Positions 1 to 5,515 are shown, numbered from the stretch's first letter. The stretch is 7,685 nucleotides of DNA from an uncultured Bacilli bacterium (GCA_944332375.1 CALVJU010000018.1:1-7685), one strand, 5' to 3'. Program-made: numbers and translations. Notes: generated by a model from the letters alone, not told the origin.

Positions 1-1
1 T

Positions 2-442
2 AGCATTATAAACAACTCTTTCAGCTTTATGATTAATTCCTGCTTGTGAATTAATATTAATAATTAAGCCATCTTTATTTTTCTTCATAATTGGTATAAC
101 TGCTTTAGAACAATTAATAACGCCTAGCAAATTAACATCAACTACAGACTTAATTCTCTTACTATCATTAGTATCTAACTCTTCTTGTATCCATAATCCA
201 GCATTATTAATTAGTACATCGATTTTTCCATGTTTTTCAATAATCTCATTAATACATTGTTCCACGTGAAAATAATTGCTTACATCACAAACTTTATAAT
301 TACAATTATTATTGTTTGCAACTTTTATCAATTTTTCTTCATTAGTAGCCAAAATAATTGTTTCATTTTCTTCTGACAATGATTCTGTCAAAGTTTTTCC
401 TAAACCATCACTACCACCTGTTATTACAATTACTTTTTTCAT
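2..442 (-). CDS. Short-chain dehydrogenase/reductase (SDR), 3' end outside window
   Basis: The first 147 residues of a classical SDR are visible; the rest is cut off by the left edge. SDRs are NAD(P)-dependent Rossmann-fold oxidoreductases acting on alcohols, ketones or sugars, normally about 230-260 residues long. Seen here are the cofactor loop TGGSDGLG (residues 8-15, the TGxxxGxG motif), CDVS at 52-55 (adenine-ring contact), NNAG at 79-82, Asn104 in VNLLG, the catalytic Ser132 in NINSQAG, and Tyr145, the expected catalytic Tyr of YxxxK; its Lys partner would lie just outside. Position 36 is not clearly Arg or Asp, so I cannot call NADP or NAD. The ATG at 442 has AAAGGAGAG eight bases upstream. 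It is the last visible gene of the minus-strand run, 40 bases after the truncated metallo-hydrolase. Family assignment is firm; the substrate is unknown. Confidence 0.93.
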   Translation of the reverse strand, partial: MKKVIVITGGSDGLGKTLTESLSEENETIILATNEEKLIKVANNNNCNYKVCDVSNYFHVEQCINEIIEKHGKIDVLINNAGLWIQEELDTNDSKRIKSVVDVNLLGVINCSKAVIPIMKKNKDGLIININSQAGINHKAERVVYNA

Positions 443-482
443 ATTGTTTTTCTCTCCTTTAATCATATTTCTATTTCTTCTT

Positions 483-974
483 CTATACCCAATACTTTAT
501 AGTAAGTCCACATGCAGTTACAGGAAGAGCCACAATATCTGCTTTGTAGTCATTATTAAAACATATTGTATCACTAGTAGTATATAATCTATGTTCCCCA
601 TCATCTATAATGTAACCAACATTCTCAAATACTTGACCTCCATTTTTTAATAATGGATTATATCCATGAATAGCCTTAACTACTTCAATTTTTACATCAT
701 CAAAATCTAATATATCATTTTCTTTTACAATATTAAATTTTATATCAGGATAAGTATCTTGTACTTCTTGTGTAGAATAAATGGGAATATTTATATCTTT
801 TAACACATCACTTTTAATATGATCTTCGTGCTTATGTGTTATTAGAATTATATCAGCAGTTTTCCATTCGTTCAAAAATCTATCTTGATATTTTAAACTT
901 CCTGCATCAACTAAGATTCTTTTATTATTTGTTTCAATCATTAGGCATGATTGAGGGTATTTCTTTATTTTCAT
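483..974 (-). CDS. Metallo-beta-lactamase-fold (UlaG-like) hydrolase, C-terminally truncated
   Basis: This 163-residue protein has the N-terminal and central part of a UlaG-like metallo-beta-lactamase fold, a family of cytosolic metal-dependent hydrolases usually 200-230 residues long. Visible metal-binding residues are HKHEDH (47-52, the HxHxDH motif), His103 in the AIHG stretch and Asp135 in TTSDT. The sequence follows the family up to PVTACGL (about 151-157) and then ends abruptly in IKYWV and a TAG. The usual last helix and the final His ligand (as in IPIHY) are missing, so the protein is probably inactive or newly truncated. In another frame the next bases read KVLGIEEEIEI and then TGA (463-465), which could be a tail left by an internal deletion. 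The ATG has AAAGGAGAG at 982-990, which touches the stop of the preceding fragment. It may be annotated elsewhere as a pseudogene. Confidence 0.85.
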   Translation of the reverse strand: MKIKKYPQSCLMIETNNKRILVDAGSLKYQDRFLNEWKTADIILITHKHEDHIKSDVLKDINIPIYSTQEVQDTYPDIKFNIVKENDILDFDDVKIEVVKAIHGYNPLLKNGGQVFENVGYIIDDGEHRLYTTSDTICFNNDYKADIVALPVTACGLTIKYWV

Positions 975-990
975 TATCTTTCTCTCCTTT

Positions 991-1511
991 TCATTTTGTT
1001 AATGGTGAATTCTCTTGTATTGGAATTAATCTAGTTTTTATAGTGTTGATAAAAGTACATTTATGTTCTATTTCAAATCTTTCTGTATCAGTTGTTAATT
1101 TATATTTTATAAATATATTAGGTATAAATTCATATCTATCACTTTGAAAGTTACCATAAGATGTTTTGCTTTCTGTATAACTACCTTTAACATACAATAT
1201 AATAAATTCCATCTATCGCAAGATCCAACATCTGTTTCCGATTTTAGATTATCAGTATCTTTGAAAATTTGTTCTTCGTGCATATCAATTAATTTTGAAT
1301 TTATGTTATTCTTATCGTAATAACTTCTTAATAAAGAATCATTAAAATGTTGAGACAATGCTACATCAATACATTTATCAACATCTGTATTTTTATTTAT
1401 TACCATTAGTCGTACAGGAACGTTATTTCTATAAAATATGATAGCGTTGTGCTTATTATTAATATTAATTTCTTTATTATCTACTAAAATTTCACAATTA
1501 GCATGTGATAG
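991..1511 (-). pseudogene. Frameshifted unknown gene lacking a start
   Basis: I do not recognise this protein. An open frame begins directly after the stop of the hydrolase gene (TAA, 1512-1514), in the same frame, and reads HANCEILVDNKEI and onward to VGSCDR near 1210. There the frame turns into hydrophobic nonsense, while the neighbouring frame takes over with MEFIILYVKGSYTES and continues to a TGA at 991-993. A single-base indel around 1203-1212 would join the two into one protein of about 170 residues. Neither the ATG at 1406 nor the ATG at 1212 has a Shine-Dalgarno site, so two separate small genes are unlikely. The C-terminal half is rich in beta-type segments (YEFIPNIFIKYKL, FEIEHKCTFI) with no signal peptide or membrane segment. 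The 5' end also seems lost, perhaps by a deletion that joined it to the hydrolase stop. Confidence 0.6.
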
Positions 1512-2066
1512 TTATAAATATTTTAATAATTCCGAAAACTCTGTATATCCACTTTCAGAATTTAGATGACCACCACCTGAAATCATAATCTGATTTTCAG
1601 TTATGTTATCAGCAAATTCTTTTTCCACTTCATATTTTACATAAGAATCATTATCGGAATAAAAACATATAATGTCATCACAATAATTCTTAACATCTGT
1701 AAGATTATCAAAATACATACTTTCATTAACTGCGTCATAATCTTTATCTATTCCAAGATAATTATTAAAACCACAGACAAAAACTAGTCTTTTAACTTTA
1801 ATCTTATTTTCAACTAGGAATTTACAAATAAAGATAGGTGCTATTGAATGGGCAAATATAATTGTATTTTCATTTATAATATTTGCTTCTACATAAATCT
1901 TCAAAAGTTTAGACCAATTTTCATAATTTTGATAACCTACTCCTGTTGGAAAATCTGGAGTATAAACTTCTAAATCTTTATTTTCAATTTCTCTTCTTAA
2001 ATATGGAATCCAATTAGAAAATGGGCTTCCAAAACTTCCATGTATTAATAGAAAATTATTTTTCAC
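1512..2066 (-). CDS. RBBP9/YdeN-type alpha/beta hydrolase
   Basis: A full-length (184 residues) small serine hydrolase of the alpha/beta fold; the RBBP9/YdeN family is typically 180-190 residues and cleaves esters or related small substrates in the cytosol. The start LLIHGSFGSP holds the HG oxyanion region. Ser74 in FAHSIAP is the nucleophile, with Ala in place of the usual first Gly of GHSxG. Asp140 in YSDNDSYV and His167 in GGGHLN complete the triad. The start is a GTG at 2066, chosen because a strong AAAGGAGG (2076-2083) lies nine bases upstream, inside the end of the QueD-like gene. The two genes overlap by 11 bases, so they are probably translationally coupled. The physiological substrate cannot be told from the sequence. 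Confidence 0.9.
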   Translation of the reverse strand: MKNNFLLIHGSFGSPFSNWIPYLRREIENKDLEVYTPDFPTGVGYQNYENWSKLLKIYVEANIINENTIIFAHSIAPIFICKFLVENKIKVKRLVFVCGFNNYLGIDKDYDAVNESMYFDNLTDVKNYCDDIICFYSDNDSYVKYEVEKEFADNITENQIMISGGGHLNSESGYTEFSELLKYL

Positions 2067-2397
2067 TTTCTAATTCCTCCTTTAATATTTCAGCATATTT
2101 ATCTGAACCCTCCCAAACTATAACTGAATATAAATTGTTTATATCTTTTAATTCATTAATAATATAGATAGCTATATTTTCAACTGTAGCTCTAGTTTTT
2201 ATTACATCATCTATATATGTTTTATCGAGTTTACTGATAGTTGAATCAATTTTTGGAGTAATTTCATGGTAATCTAAATTCCCTACCATATTGTTAACTA
2301 ATTTGTCTACAAAATTAATTTCAATTCTAAATGTATGACCGTGAATATGTTTTCCATGAGCGGAATCAATATTCCTAATTATGCAAAGTTTTGCCAT
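2056..2397 (-). CDS. 6-pyruvoyl/6-carboxy-tetrahydropterin synthase (QueD) family protein, catalytic residues missing
   Basis: This 113-residue protein belongs to the T-fold PTPS/QueD family, whose members convert 7,8-dihydroneopterin triphosphate to 6-pyruvoyl- or 6-carboxy-tetrahydropterin (biopterin or queuosine routes). The three zinc ligands are present: His14 in DSAH and His19/His21 in HIHGH. Other family marks are LDYHEI (41-46, matching the VDF-type Asp), TVENIA (71-76, matching PTxEN) and VWEG (94-97), whose Glu holds the pterin. The catalytic Cys usually four residues before HGH is absent (Gly15 there), and the loop is shortened. The Asp-His dyad appears as LDK (57-59), with Lys instead of His. 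The reaction may therefore differ from QueD. Its ATG follows the deaminase stop by two bases, with GAGGTG as ribosome binding site. No queC, queE or queF is visible nearby. Confidence 0.85.
   Translation of the reverse strand: MAKLCIIRNIDSAHGKHIHGHTFRIEINFVDKLVNNMVGNLDYHEITPKIDSTISKLDKTYIDDVIKTRATVENIAIYIINELKDINNLYSVIVWEGSDKYAEILKEELESEK
2076..2083 (-). promoter_or_regulatory. Shine-Dalgarno site for the GTG-started hydrolase
   Basis: AAAGGAGG lies nine bases upstream of GTG at 2066 and inside the last codons of the QueD-like gene. It is the main reason for accepting a GTG start there. Confidence 0.75.
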
Positions 2398-2399
2398 CT

Positions 2400-2840
2400 T
2401 TATTCACCTCTTTCTTTTAATACTTTGATAGCTTTATTTCTATGTAGTTCTTTTACTATTTCTATTTTATTCTTAGAATATTTTGCCAATTCATCTATAT
2501 TAGTAATCATTTCCGGACAATAGTTATCATTGCTATCTTGCAACGTAGCAGCATAAACCACTTTTGAAAATTCCTCATACAATATCGCTCCCATACACAT
2601 CATACAAGGCTCACAAGATACATACATTATTGCTCCTTTTAAATCACCATAAAGATTTTTGTTTTTGGAGGCACTTTCTATTGCCTCTAATTCTGCATGA
2701 GAAAACATACTAGTTTCCATTAAAGTTTTATCATCGCTTCTACCAAGTATTTCTCCATCTTTAACAACAATAGCTCCATAGGGATATTTAGCATTTTTAG
2801 AAATCTCTATTGCTATATCAATATATTGTTCATCTGTCAT
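2400..2840 (-). CDS. Zinc-dependent nucleoside/nucleobase deaminase (CDA fold)
   Basis: A 146-residue cytidine-deaminase-fold enzyme of the guanine deaminase/TadA group, which hydrolytically removes an amino group from a purine or pyrimidine. Numbered from the start used here, His48 and the proton-shuttling Glu50 lie in FSHAELEAI, and Cys79/Cys82 in EPCMMCMGAIL (the PCxxC motif) complete the zinc site. SHAE with Met-Met between the cysteines, and the C-terminal tail, fit a free-base or nucleoside deaminase (guanine deaminase-like) better than the tRNA deaminase, but this is an inference. An in-frame ATG two codons upstream (2846) lies only three bases from AAAGGAG, whereas the ATG at 2840 is nine bases from it, so 2840 is preferred. 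It lies between the NIF3-like and QueD-like genes with almost no gaps, suggesting co-expression. Confidence 0.9.
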   Translation of the reverse strand: MTDEQYIDIAIEISKNAKYPYGAIVVKDGEILGRSDDKTLMETSMFSHAELEAIESASKNKNLYGDLKGAIMYVSCEPCMMCMGAILYEEFSKVVYAATLQDSNDNYCPEMITNIDELAKYSKNKIEIVKELHRNKAIKVLKERGE

Positions 2841-2849
2841 TATCATTAT

Positions 2850-2856
2850 CTCCTTT
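2850..2856 (-). promoter_or_regulatory. Shine-Dalgarno site deciding the deaminase start
   Basis: AAAGGAG lies three bases before the ATG at 2846 and nine bases before the ATG at 2840. The second spacing is normal, so the second ATG is favoured. The site overlaps the TAA of the NIF3-like gene (2855-2857), a sign of coupled translation. Confidence 0.7.
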
Positions 2857-3196
2857 ACTTAAAACTTTTTTCATTCAATAATGGAATAATATCAATTGCT
2901 GGTTCTTCATAAGGATGAATTTTTCTTAATTTTGATATTACCGTTTTAACTTTATCAACATCACAAACAAATTCTAATTTTTCTTCTTCTACAAATTCTA
3001 AACTATTTTTTTCACCAATATATGGATTAGCATTATCATTTGGTATAAAAGTACCAACTGATTTTGTTGACGAGGTACAATAAGTATAATCTCCAATTAT
3101 CCCTGCTCCAACTTCACATACAGCAGTTCTAACTTCCTCTACACTTTCTAATGGTATTGTTACAAATATTTTTACTCTACTAATATTTATACTCAT
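2855..3196 (-). CDS. Stand-alone NIF3/YqfO PII-like (CutA-like) domain protein
   Basis: A 113-residue protein matching the PII/CutA-like domain that is inserted in YqfO-type NIF3 proteins and also occurs alone. Marks are KIFVTIP at the start (the first beta strand), GAGIIGDYTYCTSS (30-43, matching the G-x-IGNYxxC pattern), VGTFIPNDNANPYIG (47-61) and the C-terminal HPYEEPAIDI (94-103), which is diagnostic for the family. The larger metal-binding NIF3 (DUF34) domain, annotated in databases as 'GTP cyclohydrolase 1 type 2', is absent, so no such enzyme activity should be assumed. The biochemical role of the stand-alone form is not established. Its ATG overlaps the TGA of the DUF1016 remnant by two bases (ATGA), and GGAGG lies ten bases upstream. 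The next gene downstream is the deaminase. Confidence 0.87.
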   Translation of the reverse strand: MSINISRVKIFVTIPLESVEEVRTAVCEVGAGIIGDYTYCTSSTKSVGTFIPNDNANPYIGEKNSLEFVEEEKLEFVCDVDKVKTVISKLRKIHPYEEPAIDIIPLLNEKSFK

Positions 3197-3354
3197 TCAG
3201 AATCTTCCTCCAATCTCTTTTCTATATCTTCGATACTTGGAAGAGTGTTTTCTAAAAACTCAGGTATCTCTGACAAAATTTTATATTCATTTACACCGAT
3301 AGGTTTATTAATATCTTTTTATACTTCAAAATATTTATCATTATTTTCTAACAT
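3193..3354 (-). pseudogene. C-terminal remnant of a DUF1016/YhcG-type PDDEXK nuclease
   Basis: A 54-codon reading starts at ATG 3354, has an in-frame TAA at 3319-3321, and then continues as KDINKPIGVNEYKILSEIP and PSIEDIEKRLEED to a TGA that overlaps the NIF3-like start. The pattern PIGVxEY, then LPxxL, then LPSIExIE is what I know from the extreme C-terminus of DUF1016 (YhcG) proteins, putative PDDEXK nucleases of about 340 residues often near restriction or defence genes. The nuclease domain and everything before it are gone. A weak AGAAGGG precedes the ATG, but the stop after 11 codons makes a functional product unlikely. This rests on recalled family pattern, not on a search. Confidence 0.65.
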
Positions 3355-3383
3355 AAAATCCCTTCTTAATAAAATTTTTCTTA

Positions 3384-3830
3384 CTATTTTTCCTTGTTAA
3401 TTAATTTTACATACCCGACTTCTCTAATATATCCTAAACTTTCATAGAATCGTTGACCTATAATATTATCGGTTTCAGCGATTAATGCAATAAAATCACA
3501 TCTTAAATTTTTTGCATAATTATAAATATAATCTAACATTGCTGTACCTATTTTCCTTCTTCGATAATCTTTGTGAACTCCTAAATTCCAAACAGTTAAG
3601 AAGGGATGTAATTCTCCGACAATATCACGATTAATAACAATAGTAGCCATACCAACTATTTTACCATTAAATTTAACTACAATGTTGTGATAATCGGAAT
3701 TATTGTAAATTTTGTCATACTCTTGAAATAATCTCTCATAATTAGTTTTGGTGTTATGATTATTATCATATATAGATATTGCCTCTTTCAAATCTGATTT
3801 CTGTAATTTTTCAATTATTAAATCATTCAT
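3384..3830 (-). CDS. GNAT-family N-acetyltransferase
   Basis: A 148-residue GCN5-related acetyltransferase, which transfers an acetyl group from acetyl-CoA to an amine. Residues 80-97 (VWNLGVHKDYRRRKIGTA) are motif A with the pyrophosphate-binding RRxxIGxA loop. IALIAETDNIIGQRFYESLGY (114-134) is motif B, with the Asn and Tyr typical of the family, and GKIVGMATI (56-64) is the preceding strand pair. The frame stays open 31 codons further upstream to a TTG, but those codons match a decayed copy of another gene. The ATG at 3830 has GGAGGG six bases upstream, so it is the start used here. The substrate cannot be deduced; small members acetylate antibiotics, polyamines, peptides or protein N-termini. 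Confidence 0.92.
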   Translation of the reverse strand: MNDLIIEKLQKSDLKEAISIYDNNHNTKTNYERLFQEYDKIYNNSDYHNIVVKFNGKIVGMATIVINRDIVGELHPFLTVWNLGVHKDYRRRKIGTAMLDYIYNYAKNLRCDFIALIAETDNIIGQRFYESLGYIREVGYVKLINKEK

Positions 3831-3836
3831 GATTTT

Positions 3837-3842
3837 CCCTCC
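3837..3842 (-). promoter_or_regulatory. Shine-Dalgarno site of the acetyltransferase, inside a gene remnant
   Basis: GGAGGG, six bases before ATG 3830, decides the start. By alignment with 7278-7288 it derives from an Ile-Gly codon stretch (ATCGGAGG against ATTGGAGA) of the duplicated unknown gene, so the ribosome binding site seems to have been taken over from the remnant. Confidence 0.6.
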
Positions 3843-3874
3843 GATTACTAGTATTTTATCATATTTATGTACCC

Positions 3875-3925
3875 ATTTGAAGCAAAGCATATTTATATCT
3901 TTATCAAATTTACTTTGCTTCAAAT
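3875..3925. repeat. 13-bp perfect inverted repeat, 25-base spacer
   Basis: The arms ATTTGAAGCAAAG (3875-3887) and CTTTGCTTCAAAT (3913-3925) are perfect reverse complements. They lie within the gene remnant. In the fuller copy at 7210-7253 only the second arm is kept well, so the symmetry arose after duplication or by chance. No U-tract follows on either strand, so a terminator is not favoured. Confidence 0.75.
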
Positions 3926-4046
3926 CGAATCTACACTTTCTCTCTTATTGGTGGATTTACAATTTACTTTTGAAATTCACCATTCACTTTGTCGACAATC
4001 TAAGGAAGAATTTTTCTCTTCCTTTTGCTTTTGTAATAATATTAAA
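3926..4046. other. Non-coding spacer between flavin-protein and acetyltransferase regions
   Basis: No gene is seen in these 121 bases; several stops interrupt all minus frames. It holds an imperfect dyad at about 3948-3985 (GGTGGATTT against AAATTCACC) and the hairpin at 4002-4024. It is the largest gap inside the minus-strand run and may separate two transcripts. Confidence 0.5.
4002..4024. terminator. Possible hairpin terminator after the flavin-protein gene
   Basis: AAGGAAGA (4002-4009) and TCTTCCTT (4017-4024) form an 8-bp perfect stem with a 7-base loop, 23 bases beyond the flavin-protein stop. On the plus strand it is followed by a T-rich stretch (TTGCTTTTG). On the minus strand, the direction of the genes, no clear U-tract follows, so termination for the operon is uncertain. 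Confidence 0.35.
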
Positions 4047-4451
4047 TTAAAAGCTATAATTTTCTAAAATTTCACCATCTTCATCGTAAATTGTAACATC
4101 AGCATTTGCAATGTATAATGTTTGAAAATCAGGATTATCTAATGTATAACCTGCATCTTCAGCCCAATCAAATTCATTTAAAATTGCTTTCTTTGCATCA
4201 ATATTATTGCTATCATCAATCAACTGACAATTTATTCTAATCCAATTTTTCTCATCATAAGCAACAATACAAACATTATTATTAATAGCTATTTGTTTTG
4301 ATACATTTTTTTGCTTACTAGTTAAAACATAAATTTTATTATCAAATAATACAGGATCCCCAAAAGGTCTGCAACTTGGCTTGTTTCCATTTATGGTAGA
4401 AACATAATTTACTTGTGTTCTTTTCTTTAAAAATTCAAAAGTCTCTTTCAT
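4047..4451 (-). CDS. Pyridoxamine 5'-phosphate oxidase-like FMN-binding split-barrel protein
   Basis: A 134-residue protein of the PNPOx-like split-barrel group, small cytosolic flavoproteins that use FMN or F420 to reduce or oxidise small molecules. It begins with the family pattern of a short helix (FEFLKKR), the strand VNYVSTING (14-22), KPSCRPFGDPVLFDNKIYVLTS (24-45), whose Arg28/Pro29/Phe30 region contacts the flavin phosphate, and KNVSKQIAINNNVCIVAYD (48-66), where the Lys/Ser residues line the phosphate site. The length fits stand-alone members (130-150), which are usually of unknown substrate; a role in vitamin B6 synthesis should not be assumed. AAAGGAG lies nine bases before the ATG. 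It follows the phosphatase gene by 43 bases. Confidence 0.88.
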   Translation of the reverse strand: MKETFEFLKKRTQVNYVSTINGNKPSCRPFGDPVLFDNKIYVLTSKQKNVSKQIAINNNVCIVAYDEKNWIRINCQLIDDSNNIDAKKAILNEFDWAEDAGYTLDNPDFQTLYIANADVTIYDEDGEILENYSF

Positions 4452-4494
4452 CTTTTAATTCTCCTTTACATTTTTATCAAAATAATTGTTTTTT

Positions 4495-5283
4495 CTAATC
4501 TTTCCCTTTTAAATTCTTTTTTAAAACAGAAACAACTTCTGAATGAACTTTTTTGTTACTTATTATGGCACCATTTATGCTTTCGTCATATCTTTGCTCA
4601 TTGCCAAATAAATCAGTAACTTTACCACCAGCTTCTTCAACAATAACTTTAGCGGCTGCTATATCACAATTTTTGTGTTTTGTTCCGGGAAATATTGCTA
4701 GATTAAATTCTCCATTTGCTACACACATACATGCCCTAATCACACTTCCTATTCCGACAAAATATGTTTTTTTACCTAATTCTTTCATTGTATCATATAA
4801 ATTATAATCTGCTGCTGGCCACATATCAAAATTAGATACACTTTTCATATCATCTAATTCAATATCATTAACGCTTATTTTTTCGTTATTTTTGTATGCC
4901 CCATTTCCTTTCATAGCAGAATACAAATTTTTAGTAAATGGATCGTAAACAACGCCAACAGTTGAAACTCCATTTATTACTAATGCTAAAGAAAAAACTG
5001 CTACTGGAATATGTCTTGCATACATAGCTGTTCCATCTACAGGGTCACATACCCATACATAATCACTTTTTCCAAATTGTTTTTCTTCTCCATCAACAGA
5101 ATGTGTTGGAAATGTTTCTTTTACTCTAGATATTAAATAGTTGTTTATTTCTGTATCTGCTTTTGTAATAATAGTTTGATCAAATTTATAACTTGCTCCA
5201 TTATCACCTTTAAAATAATTAATCATTATTTCTCCAGCTTTATAAGCAATCTCTTTAGCAAAACTTAAATATTCTTGTTCCAT
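4495..5283 (-). CDS. Inositol monophosphatase-family phosphatase
   Basis: A full-length (262 residues) magnesium-dependent, lithium-sensitive-type phosphatase of the IMPase/SuhB/CysQ superfamily. These enzymes remove phosphate from inositol phosphates, 3'-phosphoadenosine phosphates or sugar phosphates. Metal-site residues are Glu66 in DGEE (64-67), Asp80, Asp83 and the following Gly-Thr in WVCDPVDGTAMY (77-88), and Asp207 in NCDIAAAKVIVEEAGG (205-220). Cys replaces the Trp usual in the WDxAA motif. YDPFTKNLYSAMKGNGAY (113-130) is also typical. AAGGTG lies seven bases before the ATG. It is the first gene of the minus-strand run, so its upstream region is the likely promoter area. I cannot choose among IMPase, PAP phosphatase and related activities. 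Confidence 0.9.
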   Translation of the reverse strand: MEQEYLSFAKEIAYKAGEIMINYFKGDNGASYKFDQTIITKADTEINNYLISRVKETFPTHSVDGEEKQFGKSDYVWVCDPVDGTAMYARHIPVAVFSLALVINGVSTVGVVYDPFTKNLYSAMKGNGAYKNNEKISVNDIELDDMKSVSNFDMWPAADYNLYDTMKELGKKTYFVGIGSVIRACMCVANGEFNLAIFPGTKHKNCDIAAAKVIVEEAGGKVTDLFGNEQRYDESINGAIISNKKVHSEVVSVLKKNLKGKD

Positions 5284-5311
5284 TTTAATTCACCTTAATT
5301 TTTATAAGAAA

Positions 5312-5384
5312 TATATCTTTGGCACTTAAACCTTCTTTAACATAAATTTCTCATTACTAAAATTGTACTATATTTTTGGCATTT
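5312..5384 (-). repeat. Spaced direct repeat upstream of the phosphatase
   Basis: Two copies of a 16-base element lie 57 bases apart, at 5312-5327 and 5369-5384. On the minus strand they read AAGTGCCAAAGATATA and AAATGCCAAAAATATA, 14 of 16 identical. They sit 29 to 101 bases before the phosphatase ATG, where a regulator of the run could bind. No factor can be named. Confidence 0.5.
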
Positions 5385-5458
5385 TTACTATACTATTGAT
5401 TATCATATAATATATTAACAAGTGAGGAATACTTTTTAATTGTGGTTTTAAAACCTTC

Positions 5459-5481
5459 TTATCAATTGCTCCAATTGATAA
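5459..5481. repeat. 10-bp perfect inverted repeat
   Basis: TTATCAATTG (5459-5468) and CAATTGATAA (5472-5481) flank a 3-base centre. It lies immediately beyond the serS terminator hairpin. It could be an operator or an RNA stem; without a U-tract it is not a terminator by itself. Confidence 0.6.
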
Positions 5482-5484
5482 CTA

Positions 5485-5515
5485 AAAAGAGCTTAGCTAT
5501 GTACTAAGTTCTTTT
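5485..5515 (-). terminator. Rho-independent terminator of serS
   Basis: AAAAGAGCTTAG (5485-5496) and CTAAGTTCTTTT (5504-5515) pair in 11 of 12 positions, with one G-T position, around the 7-base loop CTATGTA. On the minus strand the stem runs into CTCTTTTTAG, a U-rich tail. It lies 50 bases after the serS stop, as expected for the native end of that gene, and could also stop plus-strand transcripts. Confidence 0.65.

Larger units (their letters stand above)
3836..3925 (-). pseudogene. Decayed partial copy of the unknown gene at 7147-7685
   Basis: Read on the minus strand this segment matches plus 7210-7288 in ordered blocks. 22 of 25 bases agree at 3920-3896 against 7210-7234 (both encode KQSKF, then Asp or Asn, then KD). 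An 11-base identity (TTGCTTCAAAT) lies at 3885-3875, and a 12-base identity (ATATGATAAAAT) at 3864-3853. Between the blocks indels shift the frame, so the stretch matching LLQIPRYDKI can only be read by changing frames. It is therefore a broken fragment of about 27 codons. It was inserted or left directly before the acetyltransferase, whose ribosome binding site it provides. Confidence 0.7.

Noticed and set aside
836..1147. Plus-strand 103-codon frame
   Set aside because: Antisense shadow of the metallo-hydrolase and the unknown fragment, with no start signal and a Phe/Leu/Ser-rich composition.
2855..3196. GTP cyclohydrolase activity for the NIF3-like protein
   Set aside because: Only the PII/CutA-like domain with HPYEEPA is present; the metal-binding NIF3 domain is missing.
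3831..3923. Acetyltransferase starting at TTG 3923 with 31 extra residues
   Set aside because: Those codons match the decayed copy of the 7147-7685 gene, and GGAGGG is ideally placed for ATG 3830.
3829..4067. Two overlapping plus-strand reading frames of 66 and 73 codons
   Set aside because: They lie opposite the non-coding spacer and the acetyltransferase start, lack ribosome binding sites and have a low-complexity Phe/Leu/Ser composition.
2056..5283. A complete biopterin or queuosine pathway
   Set aside because: No GTP cyclohydrolase, QueC, QueE, QueF or identified sepiapterin reductase is present, and the QueD homologue lacks catalytic residues.
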